From the NCBI GenBank assembly GCA_016867395.1, contig VGJS01000022.1:1-61572 (forward strand): a stretch of 61,572 bases of DNA. Reading direction: 5' to 3'. Source of the DNA: Candidatus Handelsmanbacteria bacterium. GTDB lineage: Bacteria; Latescibacterota; UBA2968; UBA8231. Below are positions 35,752 through 44,920 of the stretch, in pieces. The notes under the pieces were generated by a model. The model was not told the DNA's origin. It worked only from the letters and a program-made list of their open reading frames with translations, and ran no database searches. Every line of letters begins with the position of its first letter. Position 1 is the stretch's first letter. A program made the position numbers and the translations under genes.

Positions 35752-37107
35752 TCAGCTTCCCCCGGTCGGCGCCGGCGCGGCGGCGGCCTGCTGCGCCAGT
35801 TCCCGGCTGCGGGTCCTGGCGACTCAAAAGTACAAGGGCACCCCGGCGGCGCAGATGACCGCCCCCATCGCGAAACCCACCCCGTAGTTCCCGTCGAAGA
35901 CCCGCTTGCTCAGCACCCCGGAGATCTACACCGCGATCGTGTTCACCAGCACGTTGACTGCCCCGTTTCAGGTGCCAAAGGTGGCCAGGTCCTCGCGGCG
36001 GACCCAGGAGGCGGTGAAGACGTGTTGTCCCCAGTAGGTCAGGGTGGTGGTCATGACGATCAGCACATTGGCCACCGCCAGGGCGATGGCCGGCGTGGGG
36101 GTGAAGCCCAGGCCCACCGCCGACAAAACCCCGGAGGCGGGTGAGAAGATGGCCGTGGTCAGCGCCGAGGAAGGGTCGAGGGCGATGAGGGTGGCCAAAA
36201 GCCCCATCGCGAAGCCGAGGAGGGTGGCCTTGGTGGAGCCGATCCTGTCGATGGCCCAGCCAATGAAGAAGACCAAGCAGGTGTTGATGATGGTGCCGTA
36301 CTGCAGGATTTGGGTGCCGATGTCGCCGGTGCTCATGCCGAGGTTCACCTGGGCCTACAGGGGGATGTACATGGCCGACACCGCAAAGCCGCACACCAGG
36401 GCGTTGGCGACGAAAAGCTGCACGATCCGCTTGTCCGAGAAGCCCACACGGATGACGTGGCCGATCACCTTGACCGGTTTGAAGTCCGGGGGCGTCCCGG
36501 TACGCAGGGGGGGTCCTTGGAAAAGAGGACCGTCGCCACCGAGCCCACCGCCGGGATGATGGCCGCCAGCACGTACACATCGCCCTTCACATCCATCAGC
36601 GGCGTGAGCCAGATCTGCCCCAGCCAAGCCGCGATGCTCCCAGCACCAGGTCAGGCCGTTGACCCACCCCCAGTACGGCTTGCGGGCGATGTCGTAGGCG
36701 ATTAAGGGGTAGGTGTCGTACTTGACATTCATCGCAAAGTAGAAGACGGCGAAGACCAGCACGCAGGAAAGGACGGAACTGGTGTAGGGGAAGAAAACCA
36801 TGCCGATGACCGTGAAGGGGATGGAGGCAGCCAGAGGGCACCCGCCGGCCCACCCTTGCCCTGCCAGCGGTCGCTCAGTTGCGCCAGGAAGAGAGCCAGG
36901 AGCAGGGTGAGGAAGCCGCGGATAGCCATCACCTGGAAATCTCCTCGGCGTATAGGCCAATCTTGGCAGGTGCACCCCCAGGGTCGCCGCCGCCCCTCCA
37001 AAAACCAGCAAGAACACATTGCGGTAGAACAGGCGCTTGTCGTCGTAGAAACCCTTGAGCTTGGGATTCTCCCGCTCCGCGGCCCTAAAGTCTATACCTG
37101 CTGCCAT
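35752..37107 (-). pseudogene. Major facilitator (MFS) transporter, heavily disrupted
   Basis: Pieces of one 12-segment transporter can be followed in order from ATG 37107: NVFLLVFGGAAATLGVHL, MAIRGFLTLLLALFLAQLSD, VLSCVLVFAVFYFAMNVKYD and FSDKRIVQLFVANALVCGF. Then come a TAG (PL*AQVNLGMSTG), WAIDRIGSTKATLLGFAMGL, TYWGQHVFTASWVRREDLAT, a TGA, NGAVNVLVNTIAV with a TAG, SGVLSKRVFDGNYGVGFAMG, and a TGA near the end. At least three frameshifts and four nonsense codons exist. Several stops replace Tyr (TAC to TAG) or probably Trp (TGG to TGA). The gene is divergent from the kelch gene. Confidence 0.8.
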
Positions 37108-37325
37108 TCAGCTACTCCTCAGGACCAGGGCGCCCCGAGAGGATGGGATGGAGATGCGCGGTGTGCTGCGGCGCGATCAATATAGGCACGCCGGTTCGTT
37201 CCCGGCCATACCCTTGCCGGGTGTTTGACGATGCGCCGATGCCACCCCCATATTCCCCACCCCTGATCTGCCGTGGGCGGGGACCTGCCCCACCGATTTT
37301 CCTTTACCTTGGAGACCGCACGCTC

Positions 37326-39071
37326 ATGGAACGAATCATCCGGCTGCCCGCCCGGCCCCTCGCCCTTTTCGAGCTGGATTCCCGGCGCCTGGTCGCAGCC
37401 CTCAGTGAGGGTCTGGCCCTCCTCGACCAGGGCGTCCTGACCTACCTGGACCGCGACGCCATCGACGGCGTTGCCCACGCCCCGGACGGCTCCTGCTACT
37501 GGACGTGCGGCGACCGGATCTTTCGCCTCGAACCAGGGGCCGCCGGCCCAGAGGAGGTGACGGCCCGCTTCGCCGGACGGCCCCAGGGACAGCGGCAGGT
37601 GAGCTGCACCGGGGACGGGGATCTGTGGGTCGAGGGCTGCGCAACCCGGCGTCAGCCCAGCGGGCAGTTCGTGTCCAACCCGGCGGCCCCCACGGTCCCA
37701 TGGTCCCCCGCCGCCTGTTTGGTGGACATCTACGGCAATTACTGGAGCCTGGTGGAGACCGAGCGCGGCGCGCAGGTCTTGGTAGCCCCTGCCAACGTGC
37801 CCGGGGAATGGCAGGTGGCCGGGCCCGGTGCGGGGGAATGGCGCTGGCTGGCCGCCGACAACGCCGGGTACCTCTGGCTGGCCGGGGCTGGCGGCTGGCG
37901 CCGTTTCTGCCCCCGGCAACCCGAGGCCGGCTGGCAGGACCTCAGCGCCGACCTGCCGCGCTGCGAGGTAACCGCGGTGGGGCGCTCGCCCGATGACCTG
38001 GTCATGGCCGCCTTCGCCGATGGCTCGGTGGTCGAACTGGACGCCACCGCCGCCGGGGCCACGGTGGTGCGGCCCCTGGGCAGTCTGCCCGTCCCGGCTC
38101 GCTGCCTGCTGGCCGACCGCAGCGGCGCCCTCTGGGCCGGCACCGATGCGGAGCTGTACCGCCGCGCCCCCGCGCCCGATGCCTGGCAACACACCTGGCA
38201 GGCACCGCGCGGACGCCTGCCCGGCGGCGGCAACCACGACATCTTCGCCGCCCCCTGCCAGGGCCGCCTCTACGTGGCCGGCGGCTGGGCCTGTCAGTGG
38301 GGCCTGCCGGTGCGTTACCAAGTGCCCGACGCGCTCCTCGCCTACGATCCCCGCACCGAGTGCTGGGAGGTGGTCAGCCGCATGTACATGCCGCGGCGCT
38401 ACAACGGCATCGCCGCCCTCGGTGGCCGGGTCTGGATCATCGGCGGTGAGGCCCGCTTCGGCAGCCGGGGCGGCCCGCACCAGGCCCTGTACCTGGTCGA
38501 TATCTACGACCCGGCCAGCGACAGTTGGGAACCCGGCCCCTCCCTCAACCACGTACGCACCGATCCCTTCGTCGTCACCTGCGAGGGCCGCATCTGGGCC
38601 ATCGGCGGGGCCCGTCACAACAGCGGGCCCATGCTCGACACCGTCGAGAGCATCGGCCCGGGCGAGCGCACCTGGCGCGAGGAGCCCCCCCTGCCCCGGC
38701 CCACGCGCCAGGGCCACGCCTGCGCCCTGGAAGGGATCATCTACTGCTTCAGTATCGACGGGGCCTTTGCCTTCGATACCCGCACCGCCCGCTGGGACGA
38801 AGATCTTCCCCAGCCCGGCGAGATCGGCCAGGGGCCGCTGGCCGCCGCCTGGCAGGGTGAAGCCTGGCTCATCGGCGGCTACCGCGACCGGAGCATCCGC
38901 TGCTATAATCCCACCACCCGCACCTGGCGCCGGGGTCCCGACCTGCCCGTCGAGCAGGCCTGGGCCGCTGCCGCGGTGCTGGAGGGCCGGCTGTACATCG
39001 TCGGCGGGGCGCACTACTCCCAATCCCACGACGCCGTCGTCTTCGACGACCGGACCTTTGTGCTGCGCTGA
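37326..39071 (+). CDS. Kelch-repeat beta-propeller protein
   Basis: 581 residues from ATG 37326 (TGGAG upstream; longer upstream frames are unrelated). The C-terminal half holds at least five kelch blades with the Gly-Gly and spaced Tyr/Trp pattern: LYVAGGWACQWG...ECWEVVSRM, VWIIGGEARFG...DSWEPGPSL, IWAIGGARHN...RTWREEPPL, AWLIGGYRDRS...RTWRRGPDL and LYIVGGAHYS. The N-terminal half (about 1-290) looks like another propeller with two-component-regulator-type blades (LVDIYGNYWSLV, LLADRSGALWAG). There is no signal peptide. It probably serves as a sugar-acid or protein-binding scaffold, but the function is unknown. A terminator follows on the opposite strand. Confidence 0.75.
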   Translation: MERIIRLPARPLALFELDSRRLVAALSEGLALLDQGVLTYLDRDAIDGVAHAPDGSCYWTCGDRIFRLEPGAAGPEEVTARFAGRPQGQRQVSCTGDGDLWVEGCATRRQPSGQFVSNPAAPTVPWSPAACLVDIYGNYWSLVETERGAQVLVAPANVPGEWQVAGPGAGEWRWLAADNAGYLWLAGAGGWRRFCPRQPEAGWQDLSADLPRCEVTAVGRSPDDLVMAAFADGSVVELDATAAGATVVRPLGSLPVPARCLLADRSGALWAGTDAELYRRAPAPDAWQHTWQAPRGRLPGGGNHDIFAAPCQGRLYVAGGWACQWGLPVRYQVPDALLAYDPRTECWEVVSRMYMPRRYNGIAALGGRVWIIGGEARFGSRGGPHQALYLVDIYDPASDSWEPGPSLNHVRTDPFVVTCEGRIWAIGGARHNSGPMLDTVESIGPGERTWREEPPLPRPTRQGHACALEGIIYCFSIDGAFAFDTRTARWDEDLPQPGEIGQGPLAAAWQGEAWLIGGYRDRSIRCYNPTTRTWRRGPDLPVEQAWAAAAVLEGRLYIVGGAHYSQSHDAVVFDDRTFVLR

Positions 39072-39075
39072 CAAC

Positions 39076-39112
39076 AAAAAACCCCGGAAGGCTGCTTTGC
39101 GCCTCCCCGGGG
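39076..39112 (-). terminator. Terminator downstream of tRNA-Arg
   Basis: On the minus strand CCCCGGGGAGGC pairs with GCCTTCCGGGG (one bulge) around GCAAAGCA, followed by TTTTTT (39076-39081). It also lies 5 bp after the kelch stop and may serve both directions weakly. Confidence 0.85.
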
Positions 39113-39123
39113 CCTGAATTTCC

Positions 39124-39200
39124 TGGTGCACCCAAAGGGACTCGAACCCCTAACCTTCTGATCCGTAGTCAGATGCTCTATCCAATTGAGCTATGGGTGC
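39124..39200 (-). tRNA. tRNA-Arg (anticodon ACG)
   Basis: A full cloverleaf is readable: acceptor GCACCCA/TGGGTGC, D-arm GCTC/GAGC, anticodon stem TCTGA/TCAGA around CTACGGA (anticodon ACG, normally deaminated to ICG), and T-arm AGGGG-TTCGAGT-CCCTT. The 3' CCA is encoded (39124-39126). Confidence 0.97.
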
Positions 39201-39253
39201 AACGAGTTTTAAAAATAGCCCCTGCCCTCCCCTCCGTCAAGGGAGCGGGCAGG

Positions 39254-39835
39254 TCATCCCGCCTGGTACAGACCCTGCCGGCGGATGTGCTCCTCCACCT
39301 TTTCGGGTACCAGGTAGCGGATGGGCAGGCCCTGGCCCAGGCGCTGGCGGATCTGGGTAGAGGAGATCTGCACCGCCGGGGTGTCGATCTGCACCAGTCG
39401 GCCCTCCAACTCGGGATCGGCCTCCTCGCGAGGGCTGAGCCGGGTGCCGGCCACCACCGTACACAGTTCGAGGATGCCGCGCGGGTTGTGCCAAGTGGAG
39501 AAGGGCGCCACGTTGTCGGCGCCGATGATTAGGTAGAGCTGGGTCTCGGGATGGGCCTGGCGCAGGTAGCGGAGGGTGTCGATGGTGTAGGACTTGCCGG
39601 GCCGATCCAGTTCGAGGCGGGAGGCGGCAAAGACGGGAAAACCTTCGATGGCCCGTTGGACCATGGCCCAGCGATCCTCCGCCAAGGCGATGCACTGCCC
39701 CTTATGGGGCGGATCGGCGGCAGGGATGAACAACACCTGGTCGAGATCCAGCCGCTCGGCGGTGAACTGGGCCAGCAGCACATGGCCGGTGTGGATGGGA
39801 TCAAAGGCGCCGCCCAGGACCCCCAGCCGCTGCAT
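39254..39835 (-). CDS. nadD: Nicotinate-nucleotide adenylyltransferase
   Basis: 193 residues. NadD adenylates nicotinate mononucleotide in NAD synthesis. The nucleotidyltransferase signature GGAFDPIHTGHVLLAQ (8-23) carries the HxGH motif. ADPPHKG is the substrate loop, and ISSTQIRQRLGQG is the ISSTxIR motif near the C-terminus. It begins 5 bp after the bamD-like gene's stop, so it is the last gene of that operon and lies next to tRNA-Arg. Confidence 0.94.
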   Translation of the reverse strand: MQRLGVLGGAFDPIHTGHVLLAQFTAERLDLDQVLFIPAADPPHKGQCIALAEDRWAMVQRAIEGFPVFAASRLELDRPGKSYTIDTLRYLRQAHPETQLYLIIGADNVAPFSTWHNPRGILELCTVVAGTRLSPREEADPELEGRLVQIDTPAVQISSTQIRQRLGQGLPIRYLVPEKVEEHIRRQGLYQAG

Positions 39836-39840
39836 GCGCC

Positions 39841-40596
39841 CTATTCCCCGCTCCCCAGTTGCGCCAGGCGCTCCTGGACCCGGAGCTTGAGTTTTTCGTC
39901 CCGGCTCTCGCGCAGCACCTCTTCCCAGCGGGCGCGGGCCTGCAGCAGATCCTTCTTCTCGGCCGCCACCTCGCCCAGCGCCGCCACCGCCTCCCAGTAC
40001 CAGTGGGTGTCGGGGAAATCCTGCAACAGCTTCTGGTAGAGGGTGGCCGCCGCGTCGACATGGCCCTGCCGCTGGTAGAGCCGGCCGCTGAGGAAGAGCT
40101 TGTGGGCCAGTAGGCTGCGGCAGTCCTCGATGCGCTGGCGGGCCTGGTCTACCAGGGGGCTGCCGGGGTTGTCATCGATGAAGAGGCGGAAGTGGACCAG
40201 GGCGTCGTTGGTCTCCTTCTGGTCCAGCTCAGGGCGGCGGCGCTGCCGGTAGTAGGATTCGGCGATCTGGAACTGGGCCTCGTCCACCCACTCGCTGGCC
40301 GGATAGGAATCGACCAGGCGCTGGTACTCGAAGACCGCGCTGACGTAATCGCTGTTGCGGAAGTAGGCTTCGGCCAGCAGGTGCTGGGCGTCGGCCACCA
40401 TGGTGGACCCCGGGTAGCCGGCGACCAGTTGCTGGAACTTCTCCACCGCCTCTAAGTAACGCTTCTTTTCCAGGGCCTTCTTGCCCTCGGCGAAATAGAC
40501 CTCGTCGGCCTTGAGGGTCAGGGCCTGCTTGCTGCTGCATCCCACTGCCAGCATCGCGGCGGCGACCAGCGCCGCCCGCCATCGCACTCTGCGCAC
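39841..40596 (-). CDS. bamD: BamD-like outer-membrane assembly lipoprotein
   Basis: 251 residues from GTG 40596, behind AAAGGAAG. A lipoprotein signal ends at LAVGC (Cys20). Then come tetratricopeptide repeats with the BamD look: YFAEGKKALEKKRYLEAVEK and FQQLVAGYPGSTMVADAQ, AYFRNSDYVSAVFEYQRLVD, then PLVDQARQRIEDCRSLLAHK. BamD is the essential lipoprotein partner of BamA for barrel insertion, supporting a diderm cell plan. It is followed by nadD (5 bp) and preceded by an unknown exported protein (10 bp). Confidence 0.88.
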   Translation of the reverse strand: MRRVRWRAALVAAAMLAVGCSSKQALTLKADEVYFAEGKKALEKKRYLEAVEKFQQLVAGYPGSTMVADAQHLLAEAYFRNSDYVSAVFEYQRLVDSYPASEWVDEAQFQIAESYYRQRRRPELDQKETNDALVHFRLFIDDNPGSPLVDQARQRIEDCRSLLAHKLFLSGRLYQRQGHVDAAATLYQKLLQDFPDTHWYWEAVAALGEVAAEKKDLLQARARWEEVLRESRDEKLKLRVQERLAQLGSGE

Positions 40597-40606
40597 GGGC
40601 TTCCTT

Positions 40607-41227
40607 TCAGCGGTTGGAGAAGAACAGGTGGATCAGCCCGCCCAGCACCGCGGAGACGATCACCGGTTCAACGAACTTGCCCCAGCTCTGCCGCTGCACC
40701 TCGACCTTGGCAAAATCGAAGGCCGCATCTTGCAAAATAGGCAGGCGATCCTTGGGCACGCGGTCGGCCAGGCGGCCGGCCACCTCGCCCTGCCAGTCCA
40801 GGGGCTCCCCCGGCCCACCGCCACTCAACTGCAGCACCAGGGATACCCGGCTTTCGCGATGGAACTGGCCGCCCCACAGGTTGGCCCGGCCGGTGATCCC
40901 CAGGTCGAGGATGCGGTAGCTCAGGCGGGGGGCGCCGGCCGGGGCGGCGGCCGAGTCGAGGGTGACGGCAAAGCCGCGGGCCAAAAGCCCCTCGGCCAGC
41001 AGGTGATCCACCAGCCAGGTGGCCGCGTGTTTGCCCTGGGGCCCCAACACCAGCACCTGCCCGCGCTCCAGGGCCTGGGCTTCGAGCTGGCCCAGGGCCT
41101 GGTCCACGGCCTGCCCCAACGTGCCGACCACCAGGTCCATGTTGGTAAGCACCGGGGCGGCCGGGGCCGGGACTGCCGGGGCCAGCAACAAAAACGGCAG
41201 CCAGGAACAGACGATTCGGAGCTTCAC
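40607..41227 (-). CDS. Exported protein of unknown function with a C-terminal membrane segment
   Basis: 206 residues with a signal peptide (MKLRIVCSWLPFLLLAPAVP and a cut after PAPA). A globular part follows whose pattern LSYRILDLGITGRANLW, then SLVLQLSGGGPGEPLDWQGE, recalls small periplasmic beta-rich proteins. A hydrophobic C-terminus (FVEPVIVSAVLGGLIHLFFS) ends in NR. No family is recognised. It sits in an envelope-biogenesis operon between the CpoB-like and BamD-like genes. Confidence 0.6.
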   Translation of the reverse strand: MKLRIVCSWLPFLLLAPAVPAPAAPVLTNMDLVVGTLGQAVDQALGQLEAQALERGQVLVLGPQGKHAATWLVDHLLAEGLLARGFAVTLDSAAAPAGAPRLSYRILDLGITGRANLWGGQFHRESRVSLVLQLSGGGPGEPLDWQGEVAGRLADRVPKDRLPILQDAAFDFAKVEVQRQSWGKFVEPVIVSAVLGGLIHLFFSNR

Positions 41228-41279
41228 TGGGTTTCCCTTCGACTGCGGCGGGCGGGATGGGCGCGGCGCAAGATCGCGG

Positions 41280-41969
41280 CTAATACTTCAGATCCTGCAA
41301 CCCTCGGCGGGCCGTGGGGGCGTATTCACTGTCGGTGTATTCGTCGAGCAGCTTCTGGAAGGCGGCGCGGGCCTTGTCCGGCTCTTCGAGCTCCAGGTGG
41401 CAGCGGGCGATCTTAAACTGGGCGTCGTCGGCCTTTTCGGTCTCGGCGTAGACAAAGACCTTAGAGAAGGCGGTCAGGGCCTGGCGGTACTTGCCCAGCC
41501 CCCAGTAGCACTCGCCGATCCAGAACTGGGCGTTGTCTGCCAGCTCGTCCTCGGGGGCGGTCTCCAGCAACTGGGTAAACTGGGCGATGGCCCGGTCGTA
41601 CTGGCGGGCGTCATAGCTTTCGCGGCCGGCCCGGTACAGGGACAGCACCTCCGGCGGGGCCGCCGGCACCACCCCCCCGCCGGCCGGCTGCGGAGCGGCC
41701 AGTTGCCGGCGCAAGAGATCGAGTTGGCTTTGCAGCAGGTGGACGTCCTCGCGCAACTGGGTGGCCCCCTCCTCGGCCTGGCGCAGTCGCTCGGCCATGG
41801 CCTTCTCGCGGTCGTAGGAGGCCTCCACCGCCTGCTTGAGGGCTTCGAGGTCATCGCGCATCTCACCCTGGGACGGTTCGACCTCGGCAGCCAGGTGCTG
41901 GCGGGAGCCGGCGCAGGCGGCCAGGCCGGCCAGAAGCAAGGGCAAGAGTAGTTTGAAGGGCGGTTTCAT
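41280..41969 (-). CDS. CpoB/YbgF-like TPR lipoprotein
   Basis: 229 residues from the ATG at 41969, which gives a lipoprotein signal (LLLAGLAAC, Cys19); an earlier in-frame ATG would hide it. A coiled coil (about 30-90, EALKQAVEASYDREKAMAER onward) precedes a Pro-rich linker and three TPR units (YDARQYDRAIAQFTQLLETA, YWGLGKYRQALTAFSKVFVY, HLELEEPDKARAAFQKLLDE). This coiled-coil plus TPR order is that of YbgF/CpoB, which links the Tol-Pal system to peptidoglycan synthesis. Tol-Pal genes are not in view. It follows the adenylate cyclase by 78 bp. Confidence 0.78.
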   Translation of the reverse strand: MKPPFKLLLPLLLAGLAACAGSRQHLAAEVEPSQGEMRDDLEALKQAVEASYDREKAMAERLRQAEEGATQLREDVHLLQSQLDLLRRQLAAPQPAGGGVVPAAPPEVLSLYRAGRESYDARQYDRAIAQFTQLLETAPEDELADNAQFWIGECYWGLGKYRQALTAFSKVFVYAETEKADDAQFKIARCHLELEEPDKARAAFQKLLDEYTDSEYAPTARRGLQDLKY

Positions 41970-42047
41970 CGGCGGCGCCTGAGGCGTAAAATACCTGGAA
42001 AGACTGCAAAAAATATACACATTTCCCGCCTCCCCTGCCAGCGGGTC

Positions 42048-44822
42048 CTACTTGCTCTGCGCCCGGTAGACCAGGTCCTGGGGCGGGTTGGCGGCGTACT
42101 CCTCGCAGCGATCGACGTAGAGCAGGGAGGGGCCGTCCTGGGGGTCGAGGACCAGCGCCTGCTCGAAGAGCTTGCGGGCTTCGGCAAAGTCGAACTGGTC
42201 GTAGCGCTCCAGGCCGCGCTGGTAGAGGTCCAGCACCTCGTACTGCTGGGGGGTCAGTTTCCCCTTGCGGTCGATCACCTCGTAGGCGATAACCGGTTCC
42301 TCCTTTCCCATCACCTGGATCAGGTCCAGACGGCGGGCCTCGACCAGGTCCTTGACCTGCGCGTAGACCTGGTCGTTGACCATGATGTTGGTGCCGTAAA
42401 TCTTCTGGCCGCTTTCGAAGCGGGCCGCGAGGTTGACCACGTCCCCCATCATGGTGTAGTCGGTGCGCCGGCGCGAGCCCATGTTGCCCACCACCATCGG
42501 CCCGCAGGTCAGACCCATGCGCACCTTGGCGAAGAGGCGGCCCTGCTTTTCCCAGCGCTGGCGCAGGTCCTGCAGACGCAGGGGCAGGGTCTGGTCCGTC
42601 TGCCAGCGCTGGCGCAGAGCCACCAGGCTGTGCTGCTGGTCGATGCAGGCCATGCAGCCGCGTACCGCGTGGTCCTCGTAGCGGATGGGCGCCCCAAAGA
42701 AGGCGACAATGGCGTCCCCCTCGAACTTATCGATGGTGCCGCCGTAGTTCTCGATGATGTCGCACATTTCGCTGAGGTACTCGTTGATGAAGCGCACCAA
42801 CTCGCTGGCGGTGAGGCACTCGGAGATGGTGGAGAAACTGGCGATGTCGGAGAAGAAAGCGGTCATCACCCGCTCCTCGCCGCCCAACTGGTCGATCATG
42901 CCGGGGTTCTTCATGATCTCGTCCACCACCGCCGGCGACAGGTAGTGGCCAAAGGCGCTCTGCACGAACTCCTTCTCCTTTTCGTTGAGGATGTAGCCGT
43001 AGATGGTCATGGCCAGGTAGCCAATGACCAGCGCCGAGAGCGGCCCCAGAACCTCCAGCCAGACGTGGGCGTGGGTGAAGGCCAGGATGGCCACCGCGAG
43101 GTAGGCGCCCAGCAGCCCAGCCACCAGCAGGGCCCCGTGCAACACCTTGAAGCGGGGGATGACCAGGGAGAGCAGCACCCCGATGCCGAGGATTAACAGT
43201 GCGTTAAGCCAGGTCGGGATGCGGTGGATGAAACTGCCCGAGAGGATGGTATTGAGCACATTGGGATAGATGCCCACCATCGGGTAGCTGCCCTGGAAGG
43301 GGGTGACGCTCAGATCGGTGGTGCCGGCGGCGGTGAGGCCGTACAAGAGGATCTTGTCTTTCAGGTCCTCCAACAGGAGCGGCTGCCCCTGGTAGATCAC
43401 GTACGGATAGAAGAAGAGGGGCCGGGCCGCGGCCGGCACTCGGTCTTCCGCCAGCACCCCGTGGACGAATTGGGAGCTCTGCCTCAACCCTTCGGCCTCC
43501 CACTGGGGCAGGCCGGATCGCAGCTCGGCCTCGCTGGCCCGGGGGTGGGCTTCGAGGAAGGCGGCCACCTGGTTGGTGCGCTGGATGGCGTTGAACAACT
43601 CGGCCTGGGCCGGCGAGGGCTTCTCCACCCCCTTGGCCTTCCAGAACTCGGCCGTGCTCAGCTCGGGGCGCTGGCGCAGGGCCTGCTCGATGCCGGCGGC
43701 CTGCATGTAGGTAATTACCGCGGCGCGGGCGGCCCCCTGATCGGCGATACCGGCGGCGGCCAGGGCCGCGGGCAATTCAGCGGGGCTGGCGCGCAGGGCC
43801 GGATTGGCCGCCAGCAGTTCCTTGAGCCTGTCGAGAATCTGTTGTTTCTCCTCGCGGCGGGCGGCCTGGCGCAGGCCGTAGTGCGAGTAGTGGATAAAGC
43901 TCTCGTCCCATTTGCCGGCCCAGTTGACGTGCATGTTGCCGCGCCGGTCGATGGGAATCTCGATGTCCTTCACCTGGCCGTCCAGTTTGGCCCCAGGCAG
44001 GCGCACATGGTCGCCGGGCCGCACCTCCACTGCCTCGATGGGCACCTGTAGATAGTCGCAGACCATCAAGAGGGCGATCGAGGGGAAGACCACGCCCTCG
44101 TACTGGTACACCAGCGGGTAGCGGCGGCGGGCCCCGTCCGGGTCGGTGACGGTCTGGGCGTAGGCGAAGCCCTTCGCAGCCTCGCGCAAGAGCTTAAGGG
44201 GCGGCTCGAAATCCACCCCCTGCCACAGGGATCCGGGGTCGCCCACCAGCCGGGGGGAATGCTGGCGGACTACCGCCAAGGCCGCCTCCTGGTCGGGGGA
44301 ACGGGCCTCGATCTGGTGCTTTTCCTCCTCGGGCTGGTCCGAGTCGGGGACCACCACGAACTGGGCCAGATACACGTTGCCGGCCGCGGCGATGGCGTTG
44401 CGGAAATTCTGGTCGTAGTCGGCCTGGTCGAGCAGGCCCATGACCGCGGTGGAGTCGATGGCCCGCAGCGAGCGCAACTGCTGCTCGGACAGAAGGCGGG
44501 CGCTGGGCTCGATGAAGTACACGTCGAAGCCCACCATGCGGGCCCCGTAGCGGTGCAGGATGCGCACCACATCGGTGTACTTGTCGCGGGTCCAGTCCTG
44601 GTAGCGGCCCTCCACCTCGACGCTGCGGTTGTCGATGTCGATGGTGCCCAGGCGGGGGTCCATGGGGGGCGGGCCGAAGAGCCGGTTGCGCAGGTGGAAG
44701 CGCCAGTCGTAGGTCACCAGCTCGGCCCGCTCGTAGGCCTGGGTGAAGGAGAGCAGCAGGGCCACCGCCGCCACCAGCAGGCCCATCTGGAAGCGGCGGG
44801 AAGTGTGGGTCGTCTCGGCCAT
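42048..44822 (-). CDS. CHASE2-sensor class III adenylate/guanylate cyclase
   Basis: 924 residues. One N-terminal membrane segment (about 13-28) is followed by a periplasmic CHASE2 domain (about 36-530; ARMVGFDVYFIEPS, ILLYGLTAAGTTDLSVTPF). Three membrane segments (about 537-611) lead to a cytoplasmic class III cyclase domain (about 650-850; FFSDIASF with metal Asp659, KFEGDAIVAFFG with Asp703, MMGDVVNLAARFE). A helical, charged block of about 135 residues (315-450) interrupts the CHASE2 domain, and the cyclase has an inserted helix (about 728-762). The tail (860-924) is TPR-like. It should make cAMP or cGMP in response to an unknown periplasmic signal. Confidence 0.88.
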   Translation of the reverse strand: MAETTHTSRRFQMGLLVAAVALLLSFTQAYERAELVTYDWRFHLRNRLFGPPPMDPRLGTIDIDNRSVEVEGRYQDWTRDKYTDVVRILHRYGARMVGFDVYFIEPSARLLSEQQLRSLRAIDSTAVMGLLDQADYDQNFRNAIAAAGNVYLAQFVVVPDSDQPEEEKHQIEARSPDQEAALAVVRQHSPRLVGDPGSLWQGVDFEPPLKLLREAAKGFAYAQTVTDPDGARRRYPLVYQYEGVVFPSIALLMVCDYLQVPIEAVEVRPGDHVRLPGAKLDGQVKDIEIPIDRRGNMHVNWAGKWDESFIHYSHYGLRQAARREEKQQILDRLKELLAANPALRASPAELPAALAAAGIADQGAARAAVITYMQAAGIEQALRQRPELSTAEFWKAKGVEKPSPAQAELFNAIQRTNQVAAFLEAHPRASEAELRSGLPQWEAEGLRQSSQFVHGVLAEDRVPAAARPLFFYPYVIYQGQPLLLEDLKDKILLYGLTAAGTTDLSVTPFQGSYPMVGIYPNVLNTILSGSFIHRIPTWLNALLILGIGVLLSLVIPRFKVLHGALLVAGLLGAYLAVAILAFTHAHVWLEVLGPLSALVIGYLAMTIYGYILNEKEKEFVQSAFGHYLSPAVVDEIMKNPGMIDQLGGEERVMTAFFSDIASFSTISECLTASELVRFINEYLSEMCDIIENYGGTIDKFEGDAIVAFFGAPIRYEDHAVRGCMACIDQQHSLVALRQRWQTDQTLPLRLQDLRQRWEKQGRLFAKVRMGLTCGPMVVGNMGSRRRTDYTMMGDVVNLAARFESGQKIYGTNIMVNDQVYAQVKDLVEARRLDLIQVMGKEEPVIAYEVIDRKGKLTPQQYEVLDLYQRGLERYDQFDFAEARKLFEQALVLDPQDGPSLLYVDRCEEYAANPPQDLVYRAQSK

Positions 44823-44868
44823 GGCCTTCCTCTTCAGCGGGTGGGGGTGCCCGGTTGCCGCCTAAATT

Positions 44869-44898
44869 AAAAAAAAGGCCGGGGACCGCACCCCGGCC
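44869..44898 (-). terminator. Rho-independent terminator after the TPR gene
   Basis: On the minus strand GGCCGGGG (44891-44898) pairs perfectly with CCCCGGCC (44877-44884), followed by eight T (44869-44876). It separates the surface-protein operon from the cyclase. Confidence 0.92.
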
Positions 44899-44920
44899 CT
44901 CGACATCCCGTTCTGGAGGT

